Assembly: GCA_026182355.1 (NCBI GenBank) | Contig: JAPFBL010000049.1 | Span: 5,663,001-5,727,000, forward strand | Origin: Hermatobates lingyangjiaoensis | Lineage: Eukaryota > Arthropoda > Insecta > Hemiptera > Hermatobatidae | DNA: 64,000 bases | Reading direction: 5' to 3' | The notes under the pieces: model-generated | Databases searched by the model: none | Seen by the model: the letters and a program-made list of their open reading frames with translations, nothing else | What the model was told of the DNA's origin: nothing | Shown here: positions 46,540 to 58,700 of the stretch, one piece after another | How the letters are laid out: every line of letters begins with the position of its first letter | Numbering within the stretch: the stretch's first letter is position 1 | Program-made: the position numbers and the translations under genes

Positions 46540-47330
46540 CCAAATGCTGACTTTATTCACCTATTCAAGAATAAATACAAATTTCATGAAACTTTGCCAC
46601 AATTCTCCAGATATAAAATGACGTTTGTATAAGACACACGCCTCATGTGACATATTATTAAAACAGCCAATAATATTAGGAGGAAGTATTATGCAGGAAA
46701 ATGTTTTGTAGACGATATTTCAGAAAAACTGCCGACCAAAGGTGAACTCTATAGAATCTTTACTAATGGAATTAAATGATAAAGTTGTAAATAAAATTTT
46801 AGCAAAAAATTGAACAAGAAAATAAGCTACCATTTTTAATAACTTCTAATTTAAAATCATTCTTGAGACCATCATCATTTATTAGTAGTAGTGGGAAACG
46901 GATGAGGAAGTTAAGATAAAAGAAAAATGTTTACATTGCTCAAACATTTTAAAATAAACAACAAGGTCGAGATTATGCAATACAATCATTGCAACAATTG
47001 CTTCCTTTTATTAGAACATCTATTGAAAATAAACCTCAAGCGATTATTTTGATGCCATCTATGGATTTTGTTTCACTCCCACTGGTGTTTTACGTTTGGG
47101 TGAATGCCAAGTTGTATTGAAAACACAAGCATATGTTAGATTATAATTTTCTATAAATATACTGCTTCCCCGTAATACAACGTTTCTTTGAAATTAGTTT
47201 CCACAATAATCTTCCTCAACACAACAACGACAACAAAATGTCAAAAAAAAAAATGTTCCAGATGACTCATTCATATAGAAGACGCTGCTCTTCAAACCTC
47301 GTGATGGACTCCAATTGTGGCTCTAAAGAA
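46540..47330 (+). pseudogene. PLE fragment, second type, degenerate
   Basis: Aligns with 23340-23474 plus 24288-24830 in the same order (atattattaaaacagcc, gtagacgatatttcag, aaattgaacaagaaaataag, ttatgcaatac). The segment K-I-E-Q-E-N-K-L-P-F-L matches the end of the PLE palm. The endonuclease part is not found before the inverted-duplication arm begins at 47438. Confidence 0.5.
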
Positions 47331-47437
47331 ATATATATGCATAATCAAGAAAGTTTTTAACAAAATGACTGCCACTTACAACAAAAAAGAAAGGTAACAG
47401 GTCAATGATATTGGAAATTTGGTACATGAATGTTAAA

Positions 47438-48062
47438 TAAACTACTATTAAGACTTGATCTTCTCACGAAAAAATAAAAAAGTTGCAGCACTGGGAATAC
47501 TTATTAAAATGAGTCTATACTTAGAACATTGAGTAGAAACTATATAATTTACTAAATAATATCGAAAAAATTGGACGAAAAGTCAATTTAGTTTGTTTTT
47601 CGATGAACTTGATGAAAGCTTAAGAGTTTTCCATAATCTGCCTTTCTTCAAAGTTTCAATATTGCAAATATTCCGCAGGGATTTGAGAGGGAAAATGTTC
47701 AATAAATTCTCCTAATAAGAGTCATATCATATTATAGATTTTCTTCCAAAAATTTTACACATTACAATAATATACAATATCAAACCAATAGAATGGCACC
47801 GAGTAAAGTGGAAAAAGAAGTTAATCGGAAAGAAATTCTGCGATGTGTGACTAACCAAGTCAGGCGAAGACATGTGAAGTTAAAGTTAATATTTTCTATG
47901 TGTATTCAATTAAAAAAAATGTAAAAAAAAACTATTTGCAGTTGTGAGGATTCTAGGTTGTAGCCAACAGGAAATAAAAAATCTGGAGTGGCCTACACTC
48001 AACTTTACTATAAGTAAAGACAATATCAAACTTCTTCAGAATATGATATATAATGTCCCATT
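47438..48062. repeat. Right arm of 3-kb inverted duplication
   Basis: Mirror of 44997-45623. From 47985 it enters a plus-strand U copy at the usual boundary (tctggagtggcctacactc), so the duplication includes 545 bp of flank and 80 bp of U. Confidence 0.85.
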
Positions 48063-50030
48063 TAGGCATAATATAAATGTCTAAACGGGAGAGGTGTATT
48101 AGCCTTTTATTCCTGGAGGTTGTGCAGATAGTGATTGATCCAGTTATCAATATACACGCTTATTTTTGTATATCACACCACATATGCCTATAATATCTCT
48201 AGTAAAAGTACAGCAGTAATAACATTTTTGAAAAGTGAAAGTGTAGATTTCGTATTACGATATTACTCTTACAGGAGTCTTCTATCTATCCTACATAGAA
48301 GGTTTAAGGCAAAGTTTCCCATCTAAAACTTGAAAATTTTTATATATTTTAAAAATATTACAAAGTTTTTGTCTGAAATATCAAAACATTTAAGAAAAAA
48401 TATCGTTTTCAGATAATTTTTAATTTAAGATGTAGGATAATTTCATTTATAATTTTTAAAAGAATTTTTTTTTAATTTTTGATAATGTTCTACACTTTTG
48501 GTCTTTTATCAAATTATTATACTGGGAATTTTATACCATGCTAGAGTTTTTTAAAAAATCACTTTCCTTTCCCTTAGTCAATAATCATAAAAATCCAATT
48601 TACACTGATCGAGTGTTTTTTTATTTGTTTCCCCACTTGCTCTACTCTGTTATAAGTTTGTTGTTGCACATTAAGAAAAAAAAAACAGAGTGGTAATTAG
48701 ATACTTTTGCATTCTCGAATCCAGGTCAAAACCGGCTTTTCTGTATAATTTTAAATTTCAAAGCTCGAGGCTTGAAATTTTCAAAAATAATTGTATGAAT
48801 TATACCATTATATCACTAGAATAGTGATAAAACTGGGGTATTATTCGAAAATATAGAAGCTCTTTTATAGGACTAAAAAGTTTATTCCACAAACTTCAAT
48901 ATTACCCAAAAATAATGCCATTCATAAAGTTAAAAAAAAAATCAGTATCTGATATTAAGCTTTCTAGAATGGTGCAATATATAAATAGATTAGATAACTT
49001 TGTTAGACAAACCCATCAAACCATGAAAAGAATCAGAAATTATATGTTTGATATGCTCTATTGTCGTTGATTTTTTACATATAAGAATTTTATTCTCCTT
49101 GCATGACATATAAGTCGTTAAATCATTTCAAAATTGTCATTATACCTCTAAACATTATATTATTTCGGTGAATTTACTCATATACATTTCTAAGTCAACG
49201 TAAACAATGTAAAAAAATATCAAAAATTCGACAAGTATAGCAGGTGATCCCTTAGTCTAGGATAAAAAAAACATTTTTATAGCTTTATTGCTCTTTGCCG
49301 TGATTGAAATTTAATGATTTTTTTTTTATAAATTGCCTATTTCTTGTTCAATTTTTGGTAGAATTTTCATGGTTTTTGAATAAGCAGTTTATTCTCAAAA
49401 AAAATTTTCAGAAAAAAGAATCATTCTGTCACGCCCCTTAGGAGAATGCAGTTTTGAAAAAAATTATTTTATCTTATACCCCACGTAATCTTCTATTTTT
49501 AGATATAGTTTGATTTTGATCCGTCAAACAGTATGTCTTGTATCGCTCTGACAAGCTTTGAGATTGAATTATAAGTCAACATTTTTAAATTTTATTGAAA
49601 AAATATATTTTCCGGTGTTTTAAAAAACTGAATATATTTTTCTTTTATTGCATTTATAACCTTAAAATAATGCCAAAATTTCAAAACTCTAGCATTAGCA
49701 GTTTAGGGAAAAAAATGTTTTCTGAAAACAGGTTTGTGTCAAAAAATGTAACTTCTCCGTCATGCATAATTTCTTCCAAACAATAGAAATCATCTACACT
49801 ATCAGGTCCATTTTTGTGTAAAATATCAACTTGATCGTGGTTCTGGACCGTAGCGTGGTAACAACCAATGCTATCATACTCAACCACCCTCCCACACACA
49901 CATACACGCAGAAAAAATCGAAATAACTTCATAAAACGGCTTTTGGGACCTCAAAACGTATAATTACCTCAAAATCTGGAGATCAATTTTTTTTATGATC
50001 ACTGCACTTTACTTATAATAAAGTAAAAAA
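47985..50030 (+). repeat. Family U copy with about 440-bp insertion
   Basis: Starts at tctggagtggcctacactc (47985) and follows U to about 48640. It is interrupted until about 49080 by unrelated AT-rich sequence, then continues (gacaagtatagcaggtgatc at 49229, ggttctggaccgtagcgtgg at 49838) to the terminal ctttacttataataaagt (50008-50025). Confidence 0.75.
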
Positions 50031-50439
50031 GTATTTCTAAATGAAAAATAAATGTATTTTGTCTAACACAAGTGTTACTTATTAGATTTTTGTTCTTTTG
50101 TACAATTTCCTTCTTCTTTAAAATATGTTTCTTCTTCTTTATTTTCTTGAACCCCAGTCTAAGATATAGTTTTCCCTTGATAGCTGTGACTCATTCACAT
50201 AAGGATTCTGCTTTCCAGACCTAGGCATCAATTCAAATTGCGACATAAATATATATGCAAAATCAAGAAACTTTTTACCAAAACACCCTTCAGAACAGTG
50301 CTTTGATGCACTTATTTAAAATTTACATCTATTACTTTACTCAATGTCATACCTTCTTTTATAAAATGTTGTTCAAATGTCCGAATTACTATAACTTAAA
50401 CTACGTTCTGCCTATATTCAATATCATGTTAACGTAGGT

Positions 50440-50930
50440 TTCATATTGTTAATTATTTCCTTCTTCTCCACGTTAAAAACGCCCCTCTAATTAACGGGCC
50501 ACAGTAGTTATAAATATCTCTTACAGTTTTAATGAGCATTTCTCTCTTTGTTTTATTGATACATTTGTTTAACAAACTCCTCGTTCACCTTTTTCTCCGT
50601 TACTATGTAGGCCTATTGTCATTGCTTACTATATTTATGTTTATTATCATTGTCATTGTCCTTTTGTTTTGTTTCATGTTATTTTATCAGTGACAATTCC
50701 GCTAGCAATGTCTACTTAAATATATTTTGAATATTTTATAATATTTTAAAAAGTCAAATGAGATAATGTTATTGTTTGCTGAGATCATCTTACTATTTTG
50801 TTTGTATGTTGCTAGAGGTTAAAGGAATTGAATTGGTTTGTGGAAGCTAAGATAAAAGATGAGACGTGCAAAGTAGGAAACCCCATTCCAACGCCAAGGT
50901 TTGGGAAAACGGCCTGCATTTAGTATTATT
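50440..50930 (-). repeat. Dispersed repeat of unknown type (copy of 26190-26650)
   Basis: Loosely collinear with 26190-26650. No coding frame is preserved here. Confidence 0.35.
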
Positions 50931-51111
50931 AGCAATGCTATATTTTTTATTTCAAAATATTAATTAAAGTAATAAAAATAGGCAGTGAACTCATTACTCT
51001 CCCCTAATTTAATATATGTCACCATAAATGAACATTGACTATTATTTTACAATTTAGTTCAGTATAAGAAACTATCTAAATTTAGCTAGGAACATCTTGC
51101 GGAAATAACTA

Positions 51112-51898
51112 TAGCAGGTGATCCCTTAGTTTAGGATAAACAAACAGTTTTTATAGCTTTATTGCTCTTTGCCGTAATTGAAATTTCATTAATTTTTTTT
51201 TATAAATTGCTAATTTTGTGGACAAATTTTCATGATTATTAATATACCGTTTAGCGTAAAAAAAAACATTTTCTGAGAACAGAAATCGTACTTTAACACC
51301 CCTTTGGCAAATGTAATTTTAAAAAAAAATATCTCAACTTATTCTCCACATAATGTTCTATTTTTAGGCATAGTTTCATTTTCATCAGTCAAACGGTATG
51401 GCTTGTATTGCTCTCACAAGCTTTGAGATTGAATTATAAGTCAACATTTTTACATTTTATTGAATAAAAAATATTTCCCATTGTTTTAAAATTCTGAATA
51501 TATTTTTCGTTTGTTTCATTTGTAACCTCAAAGATAATGTCAAAATTTCAAAACTCTAGAGTTATTAGTTTAGGAGAAAAACTTGTTTCTAAAAAACGGT
51601 TTTTGGCAAAAAAAGTGACTTTCCCGTCATGCATAATTCTTCCCAAACAATAGGGATCATTTACACTATGGGGCCTATTTTTGTGTAAAATACCAACTTG
51701 ATCCATCAAAGATTCTGGACCGTAGCGTGGTAACAAGCAATGCTAACACACTCACCCACCCACCCACACATACACACAGACATCATCAAAAAAACTTCAT
51801 AAAACGACTTTTGACCTCAAAAAGTATAACTCCGTCAAAATCTGGAGATCGAATTTTTTCACGATCACTATACTTTACTTACAGTAAAGTAAGAAAAT
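51112..51898 (+). repeat. Family U copy, 3' half
   Basis: Begins at tagcaggtgatcccttagtt and runs to the terminal ctttacttacagtaaagt (51880-51897). Well conserved with 33430-34230, and truncated on the 5' side. Confidence 0.8.
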
Positions 51899-51899
51899 G

Positions 51900-54800
51900 G
51901 AAATAAAACCTAAGATCTTTAATATGTTTTAACTTTTTAAATGCAATAGCAAATAATAATAAGAAATAATTAAATATGTTAAATAAGAAATATCCAAAAT
52001 TTCTAACCTCAAATGACTGATAATTACCATATATACCAATTACCAAGTATATATGCATAGTTCTTAGATATATAGTTTAAGATTAAGGTAGTCCGCATAT
52101 TGAAGTAGACGCATATGGTAGAACCATATTGATAGATAAAAAGCCGGTAGTCGCATATTGAAGTAGCAACCCGAGATCATAGAAGTATTTACACTAGATC
52201 AAGTTGAATTTATCCAAAATGTTAAAGTAGACGCTTATTTTTTACTTCACCTCTATATAAAATTAAATCTCAATCCCAAATCAACCAATTAACCAGTCAA
52301 TTAAGGTTTATGAACTCTAAACTATACACTATAACAGAAAACAATCAAAACTCTCTTTTGTAGCATTATATATGTAAACAGAAATCTAAAATATGTAACC
52401 AACAATGTACCTGCATCTGCATAACTGGTATGGTATTCATAAGTAAGTGAAAAAGATATATAAACTAGCCTTAATAAACTACAAAGACATATCTGACGAG
52501 GTATAAGAGCATTACCTACTTTCCTTACAAGAAGGACTGCAAAGTTATTAATATTCACTCTTTTAGATATGTTTATTTAAAATGAGCGCATCTTAGTCAA
52601 TTAAGGCTGTTTGAAAATTCTTCTGTAGGAACCAATATGTAAAAAAATAATAGAACCAACAATAATAGATTAGCTTATATGTTGCTATGTACTATGTCCT
52701 TCAAAGAAACTTTTTTTAATGATTATATGTAGTTACTAATTTAAATTAAAAGTTTTTTAAAAAAATTAAAAATGTTTAAAACTTAATTAAAATTAACTTA
52801 ATTTTGAGAAAGTGCCTGTTACACTTGCGGGTCAAAAATTAATAACACACCAGTGCATATTATTGGACAAGTTTCAACATTTATACAGCACAGGGTAAAT
52901 TAAGGATGAATTTTTAGGGTATATGGTTATGGAGAAGATTTCTATTTAGCATATAGTAAAAAAATGCTATGGAATTGAGGATATACAGTTATGAGGCAGT
53001 GAGCCCAGACTGAATGCTTTCAAATTTGATGGTTATTAATTCAAAATTACTTTAGAAATGTATGATCTCTTTTCAGAATTTGGCCAATAAAAAAACAAAG
53101 TTAACTCTCATGTGGGTTAATTCTCACTTGGGAATGACGCAGTAAACTAGTTGGAAAAGGATTGACCCAAACAAACCTTGTCCAGTTTAGTGATTTATGC
53201 ATATCACCTACTAGCTTCTTCATCGATGCAATTAATGAATTGATAAGAACGAAGGTGATCAAAGTTAACTTACATAATGAGGTCGTTAAATTGTTCATGC
53301 AACATGAATCCATTTAACAATTAAGGCGAATACTGTTCCACTGAATGTATTACCAATTTCTTATTTATACATCAGAGAGGTTGAAGTTCTTTTTAAAAGA
53401 AGTGTGTCAAACGTTGAATGTTCCCAAATAATAGTTCGGCCCCAATTAAGGTAGGGAATAAGTTTATTAAACATTTACTTTTGAGTATTCGTTTTATTAA
53501 TTTAAATATACGTAGTCTGTGTAACAGAATACATAATTATAACAATTGTCTTATTCTCTCAAAATACGAGTAAATATCTCTCGAAGACAAATAATTATTG
53601 TCAATATAAATTTGCTGTGATTTAATTTTTTATATTCTGACCACATGATATTAAAAAAAGTACAATCAGAAAAGTGTAATATAAATATGTGACAAGTGCC
53701 ATCGACATCAGCATGTTTGTTGGCATTCATATAAAGGTAATAATGAATATTATATAGTCTGAGCATACAAAGCTACTAATTATTAAAAAAAGATATTGAA
53801 AAGTTGTTGTTCTTTTCGTCGCTTTAATGTTCATTATCGATTTGCCATAGTTCTTTGCTTGGTGCATGAATGTCAAATTCAGACTTGTAAAGCACTTCTT
53901 GACAGTGGGTCACAATCAAATTTCAAAAATGAGGATTTTTCACAGCGTTTTTAATTGAGCATATGAACTCAGTACCAATTCGTGTATAGCTGATACCAAT
54001 CGACTCCTAATAATTACGGCAACTACTGTTACTGCTTTACTGCAACTATTCAATCAATGATTATTGGATAAAGTCGTTCAATAAGTTGTTTAGTGTTACC
54101 CAGAATTACCGGTAAAAGGCCTAACTTACACATTAATATTAATGATTGAAATTTACATTCAAATATGTTAAGTTAGGGGATCCATCATTTCATATTCCTA
54201 CTAAAATTAATTTATTAATCGATGCAGAATTATATTCCGACCTCTTAACTCCAGGTAACCAAACAAATAAAAACTCATAGCCAGCTCCTATTAATACTCG
54301 ATTTTGACATGTATTTTACGGTGGTATCACAGCGTCTTGTTTATTAGATTTTGCTACCAATTTTCAATAAATTTTCTTATTCAAAGTAACAACTATGATG
54401 AGCTACTGTAATTGTTTACGAAACCCCAAGAGTTGTATGACACTGTTTATACTGCGGAAGAGAAATTGTTGAACATTATTTCAAACTGAACACCATAAAA
54501 GTGTCATACTGATGACAAATATCTAGTTAAGTTACAATTTAGGGAGAAACCTTCCTTAAGTTGGGAGACTCTCAGAAACGTGCAGTCGTTAGATTTATTC
54601 GATTACAGAACTGTCTAGTTAAGTCACAGCATTCAAAAAAGGGGAATATGGGTGGTTTATTAATAAATATTTGAACTTAGGTCACATGCTTCAGCAAAAG
54701 CGGACAAATATAATTTAAAAAATTACTCCTGTTCACAGCACATAGTGTAGCAAAGCACCGTACAAAAATCAGATTAGTGTTTGATACTTCTTTCAAAACT

Positions 54801-55780
54801 ACTAATTGATTATAATAATAATAACCAAATAATAATATACATGTTGGTCCCACCATCCAAGAAGATTTTTACTTTATAATAATTACTTTTCACATTTACA
54901 GTTTGCTTTACAGCAGGCTAATACGTATAAACAAACTAGGGTCCACGATAATGATATGCCGCTGCAGTGTAGTTTGGTGAAACAACACAGTTGACATTAT
55001 AAAGCAGTAAGAGTTGAAGACTGTCATATATTGTACATCTTCAATACCCTATCGTTATACATAATGTTTGATACAGCTTTCAAGAATGAAGGTAATCATT
55101 TTCCTAGACACCCATGATATTAAAATGTGAAATGTACTTCATGAGTTGAGACCAGTGCAGAACCATTACTACTTAACAACAGATAATTAATCTATTGGAC
55201 GAAGAAAGTTATATCCTTATCCAATATCCTTAAGATTTCTCAGATACTGTAACCGAAGTTAAAAAAATTATGTTTCAACTAAACTTCAAGAATGACAATA
55301 GAATACATCTGTTTATGATGTCATCCGTTTTTATTGCACTTAAGGTTCATAACCCTTCAAAAAAAAAATGCTAAAGATAGTGTTACCATATATATAAACT
55401 ATTTTTGACCCTTTAGACGTTAATCAGCTCTATAGTAATAATTTGTATTATTTATATATGGTTATCAAAAATTGATTGTACCGGTATTATACGAAATAGC
55501 TTATTAAATAAATATGAATCTATTTATGTTTAGTTACTATTTCTCAGTATCATTTTATTCGGAAAAATTTTCTGGTACTCAAAAGACAGACGAAGATTTG
55601 AAAATTTTATGACAGTCGACTACATTTATTAGTTACAAAATATTACTCTTCCAATCAGTATCTTACTAAATTACGATATGCCAACTTCTAAAATAAGATC
55701 ATATTTACTCAACAGTACCATAGAAAAGTACTTCGAATATGCTATTACTTTACTTATTTTGGAATTGAAGTATCTGCCAA
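51900..55780. other. Long AT-rich tract, no feature recognised
   Basis: The word cgcatattgaagtag occurs three times in variant form at 52090-52235. Otherwise no coding, repeat or RNA signal was found. Short minus-strand ORFs at 52322, 53101 and 53551 show no domain. Confidence 0.4.
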
Positions 55781-55792
55781 CATGATTGCTAA

Positions 55793-56089
55793 CAAATTCA
55801 TGTGACAAGCAATGTGAAAAGTTGTTCAACTATGAGCCAAAACGTGTTATACATGTTTAATGGCGATCTACAGCTTAAGCGATATTGGGCATTAGGATAC
55901 ATACAAAGATTTGCACCTATCAACGTCAATTTAGTGGACCCCTACCATCGAGCCAAGGATTTACATACCACATTACCATTATCGACCGATTACACACTGG
56001 ATGAAAGTCATACCAGTAAAGGCATGACTGCAAACAATTTCACCTGCATGAATTGCAAACTTTCTTTGGATCGCTCAGTTCAGTCATAG
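55793..56089 (+). CDS. Unassigned ORF, about 98 codons
   Basis: Open after a TAA at 55790, with GTG at 55802 or ATG at 55835 as possible starts, to TAG at 56089. Parts read MFNGDLQLKRYWALGYIQRF, PINVNLVDPYHRAKDLHTTL and NNFTCMNCKLSLDRSVQS. Composition is balanced, with Cys-x-x-Cys near the end. It is the most protein-like chance-resistant ORF outside the transposons. I do not recognise the family. It might be a terminal exon, a retrocopy or part of an unrecognised element. No clear acceptor site precedes it. Confidence 0.35.
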   Translation, partial: QIHVTSNVKSCSTMSQNVLYMFNGDLQLKRYWALGYIQRFAPINVNLVDPYHRAKDLHTTLPLSTDYTLDESHTSKGMTANNFTCMNCKLSLDRSVQS

Positions 56090-56599
56090 AGCAGAATGGA
56101 TAATCTTTTTTCAATAGATTATTCTTGTCAATTTATTGAATCCTTATTATTAGATTTATCTAATAATATGAATTTTACTAATTCCTGTCACACCAAGAAT
56201 ATGTTATATGCTTGTACATAATCATTTATAATTTTACGTAGCTATGATCTATCCTTGTTTTCGTTTGCAATTTTTACACACCAAAGTTGAATTATTCAAA
56301 GTATTTTCAGAATAATTTTATAATTGTAAAGGCTGAAGTGGCATTTTTTACTTATTACATAGTTTTATATGTTCCGAAAATTATAGTTACCTATGCCTTT
56401 CAAACTTTTATTCTTCTGTACATTATTTTTTATCTAATTTAATGATGAATAATCTCTACAATTTTTTAGTGATATGATCATGTAACTTTTATTTTACCTA
56501 ATTAGAGACATAAAAGGTCAAGATTTTATAAATTTCGCAACTGTTTCAAACTTTCATTACTCTCACTTGATATACAAATTCATCCCTATTACCTATAAT

Positions 56600-56960
56600 T
56601 TCCTTTTTTTTTCTTTTTTTTTATTAGTATTATTTGATGGTGACTACAGCACTGCTATCGTTTTTTTAAGTGTCTGGAAGCACCTGCCTCTGTGCAGCAA
56701 ACGGTGCAACGGTGTTTTTTTGCTCTTTTTTGTAGAATCTGCATAAACCATCATTGATAATGTCCATTCATGTTTCCTATTTTTCGGGAGAAAGTAACTT
56801 CCTTTCTCCTTCATCAGAACGGTCTTCTTTGGGTCCTTAGGTGCACTATTGGGAGGTTGGCTCCCACTAATTAGTGCTTTTGAACCCTCTGCGTTTCCGG
56901 AGGATGGTCTCCGGACTTCCTTCTCCTTATTATCATACAGAACAAATCCCTGAAGCTGTA
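56600..56960 (-). pseudogene. LINE 3' tail scrap
   Basis: The tract 56660-56775 matches 23580-23700 (gcacctgcctctgtg, ggtgcaacggtg, aaccatcattgataatg) on the minus strand, the zinc-binding tail of the same LINE family. An A-rich tail lies at 56600-56630 (minus strand). The further part to 56960 is GC-richer and unassigned. Confidence 0.6.
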
Positions 56961-57049
56961 TAAGTGGTATTTTGTCCGTTCCAGTAGATCACAAAATCTG
57001 TTTCAAAATATTGTTAAACAAAATAGAAAAATCTTGAAATTTTAATGGA

Positions 57050-57430
57050 ATCACTTTAGCTTGCTTCTTAGATATAGAAAGAGCTCTTGAAAGACGCTTT
57101 TGAATCGATTAATCAGTTTTAATGTATGAATAAAATAATCCATAAACTATAGAATAAATTACGATAATCATATAAAAGAATATTGTATTAGCATTAGGTC
57201 TATCAAATTTAAATTGTGAACACTAAAGGCTCTGCTCAGACAGGTACTACAAACAGGATGCTCTGAGTAATGATAGTTATTACATGCAGAAATACTTAGG
57301 TTACCTTGTTAGGAGAAAAATAAGAATTCTTGTGCTACAGCATTTCGGATTATGCAAGATGCTCCCCAAATTATTGAAGGATAGTTCTCTTTAAAGAGAT
57401 CATGCCTTTCGCAGTATCAAAATGTCTAAA
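57050..57430 (+). pseudogene. Degenerate LINE reverse transcriptase piece
   Basis: Collinear by eye with 37430-37700 (ccataaactatagaat against cacaaactgtagaatt; ggttaccttgttaggagaaaa against gataagtttgttattaaaag). No motif is intact. Confidence 0.35.
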
Positions 57431-57599
57431 AACTTTTTTGCACAATACAAATTTTGAGTTGATTCTGTTCACATGATTTCAGTTTTCTACCCCAACGCCA
57501 CTTATCTTCCAAATAATTTCGACAAAAAAGTATAATGGTCATCAAATTTATAAGGAGGTTTTTTTGAGTATAATATAATTATTATTCGCCTAACAATAT

Positions 57600-58020
57600 G
57601 GTTAGTACTATAACCATAGGCTTTTATCATAAAGCTTCAAATTCAAAATGCTTACATTTTAACGCAGAACCAACATTTATTGACGGCTGTTGTCAGTTTC
57701 ACCATAATACCAGAATTTCAGCATTCTCTGGTAGAGTATGTAGTTTAGAGAAAATATGTTATCTAAAAAAGTCCCTTTTTCAAGATGCAATATTGCCCAA
57801 AAATAATACTGTATCTCTATCTCTAGGTGCCATTTTTAGGTAAAATGTGAATTTAAATCATCAAACGGTTTGACCTGTAGTGTGACCTAAATCTTTGGAT
57901 ACACAGCCATCACACGCATGCAGAAAAGATTGAAAAAACAACAAAAATAGATTGTAAGAACCTCAAAACTTGTAAATGTGTCAAAATATGGAGATCGATT
58001 ATTTTACCATTAAAAAAATA
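57600..58020 (+). repeat. Family U copy, diverged 3' part
   Basis: Follows U: gccatttttaggtaaaatgt, atcaaacggtttgacctgta, then cctcaaaacttgtaaatgtg and gtcaaaatatggagatcg. The terminal palindrome is lost. It directly abuts the Helitron end at 58033. Confidence 0.5.
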
Positions 58021-58032
58021 TATAGTTAAAAA

Positions 58033-58700
58033 CTAGCAAATGTACCCGTTTTTGACGGCATGTCAAAGATTTTTGAATTTTCAAAAATTTGGAGATGATA
58101 CATGGTATTCCAAAATATCATTAGAAATTATAGAATAGTAGAAAATATCATTATTAGTACAGTGTTAAGTAAATGCCTTTGCATACACCACATTAGCTGC
58201 GTGTCCTTCAAGGTCATGGACGAACAAAGACTTGGAACCTCTTATTCTTGAGCAAGAAAACTACAGTTGACCACGTGAGAAGAACTTGGTCTCACTGACT
58301 TCAATTCCTGCAGTAGATGGAGTTTCCCCTTGCGACTTAGTTACCGGCATTGTGAAACAGACGATAACGGGACATTGTAATCGTTTGAAAGTCATAAGCA
58401 AGCAGTCCAGGAGCAGTCACAGAGTCAATAAATTCAATTGCATAATGAACTACTTCCTCATCACAATTCTTCTCTCAGCTTGATATAGAGCAAGAACTTT
58501 TTTATTGTTTTTTTCTGCCTGCTCATTTGTAGGGGTCAAATTGCTCGCTCACAAAGGCTGTTATTTTGAATAGGTGGCAGATCTTGAACTTTAGGAAACA
58601 CCTTATCAATTATCTCTTGCTGGGAGCTTTAATGGAAATGAAATTGAAATCAACTATAACTACCTACACGCTATACCTGTATATTTTCAAAATAATGTGA
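58033..58700 (-). mobile_element. Helitron 3' end with helicase C-terminus
   Basis: The minus strand encodes the end of a Helitron Pif1-like helicase in shifting frames: QEIIDKVFPKVQDLPPI, TNEQAEKNNKKVLALYQAE, DEEVVHYAIEFIDSVTAPGL and a longer open part at 58360-58185. That part reads FKRLQCPVIVCFTMPVTKSQ, G-E-T, then FFSRGQL, one stop, and SRIRGSKSLFV. K-S-Q-G and S-R-G-Q-L..S-R correspond to motifs V and VI of the helicase (usual K-x-Q-G and S-H-G-Q-L-Y-V-A-x-S-R). About 150 bp further the strand has CCGT/ACGG (hairpin, 58046-58058) followed by a 9-base spacer and CTAG (58036-58033) before T, the standard Helitron 3' terminus. The 5' part is missing. Confidence 0.85.

Noticed and set aside
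49681..51736. Minus-strand ORFs at 49681-49932 and 51548-51736
   Set aside because: Both come from the same part of family U but differ in length and frame. They look like chance ORFs, not a U protein.
52090..52235. Small tandem array with cgcatattgaagtag
   Set aside because: Only about three variant copies with uneven spacing. Too little for a defined repeat.
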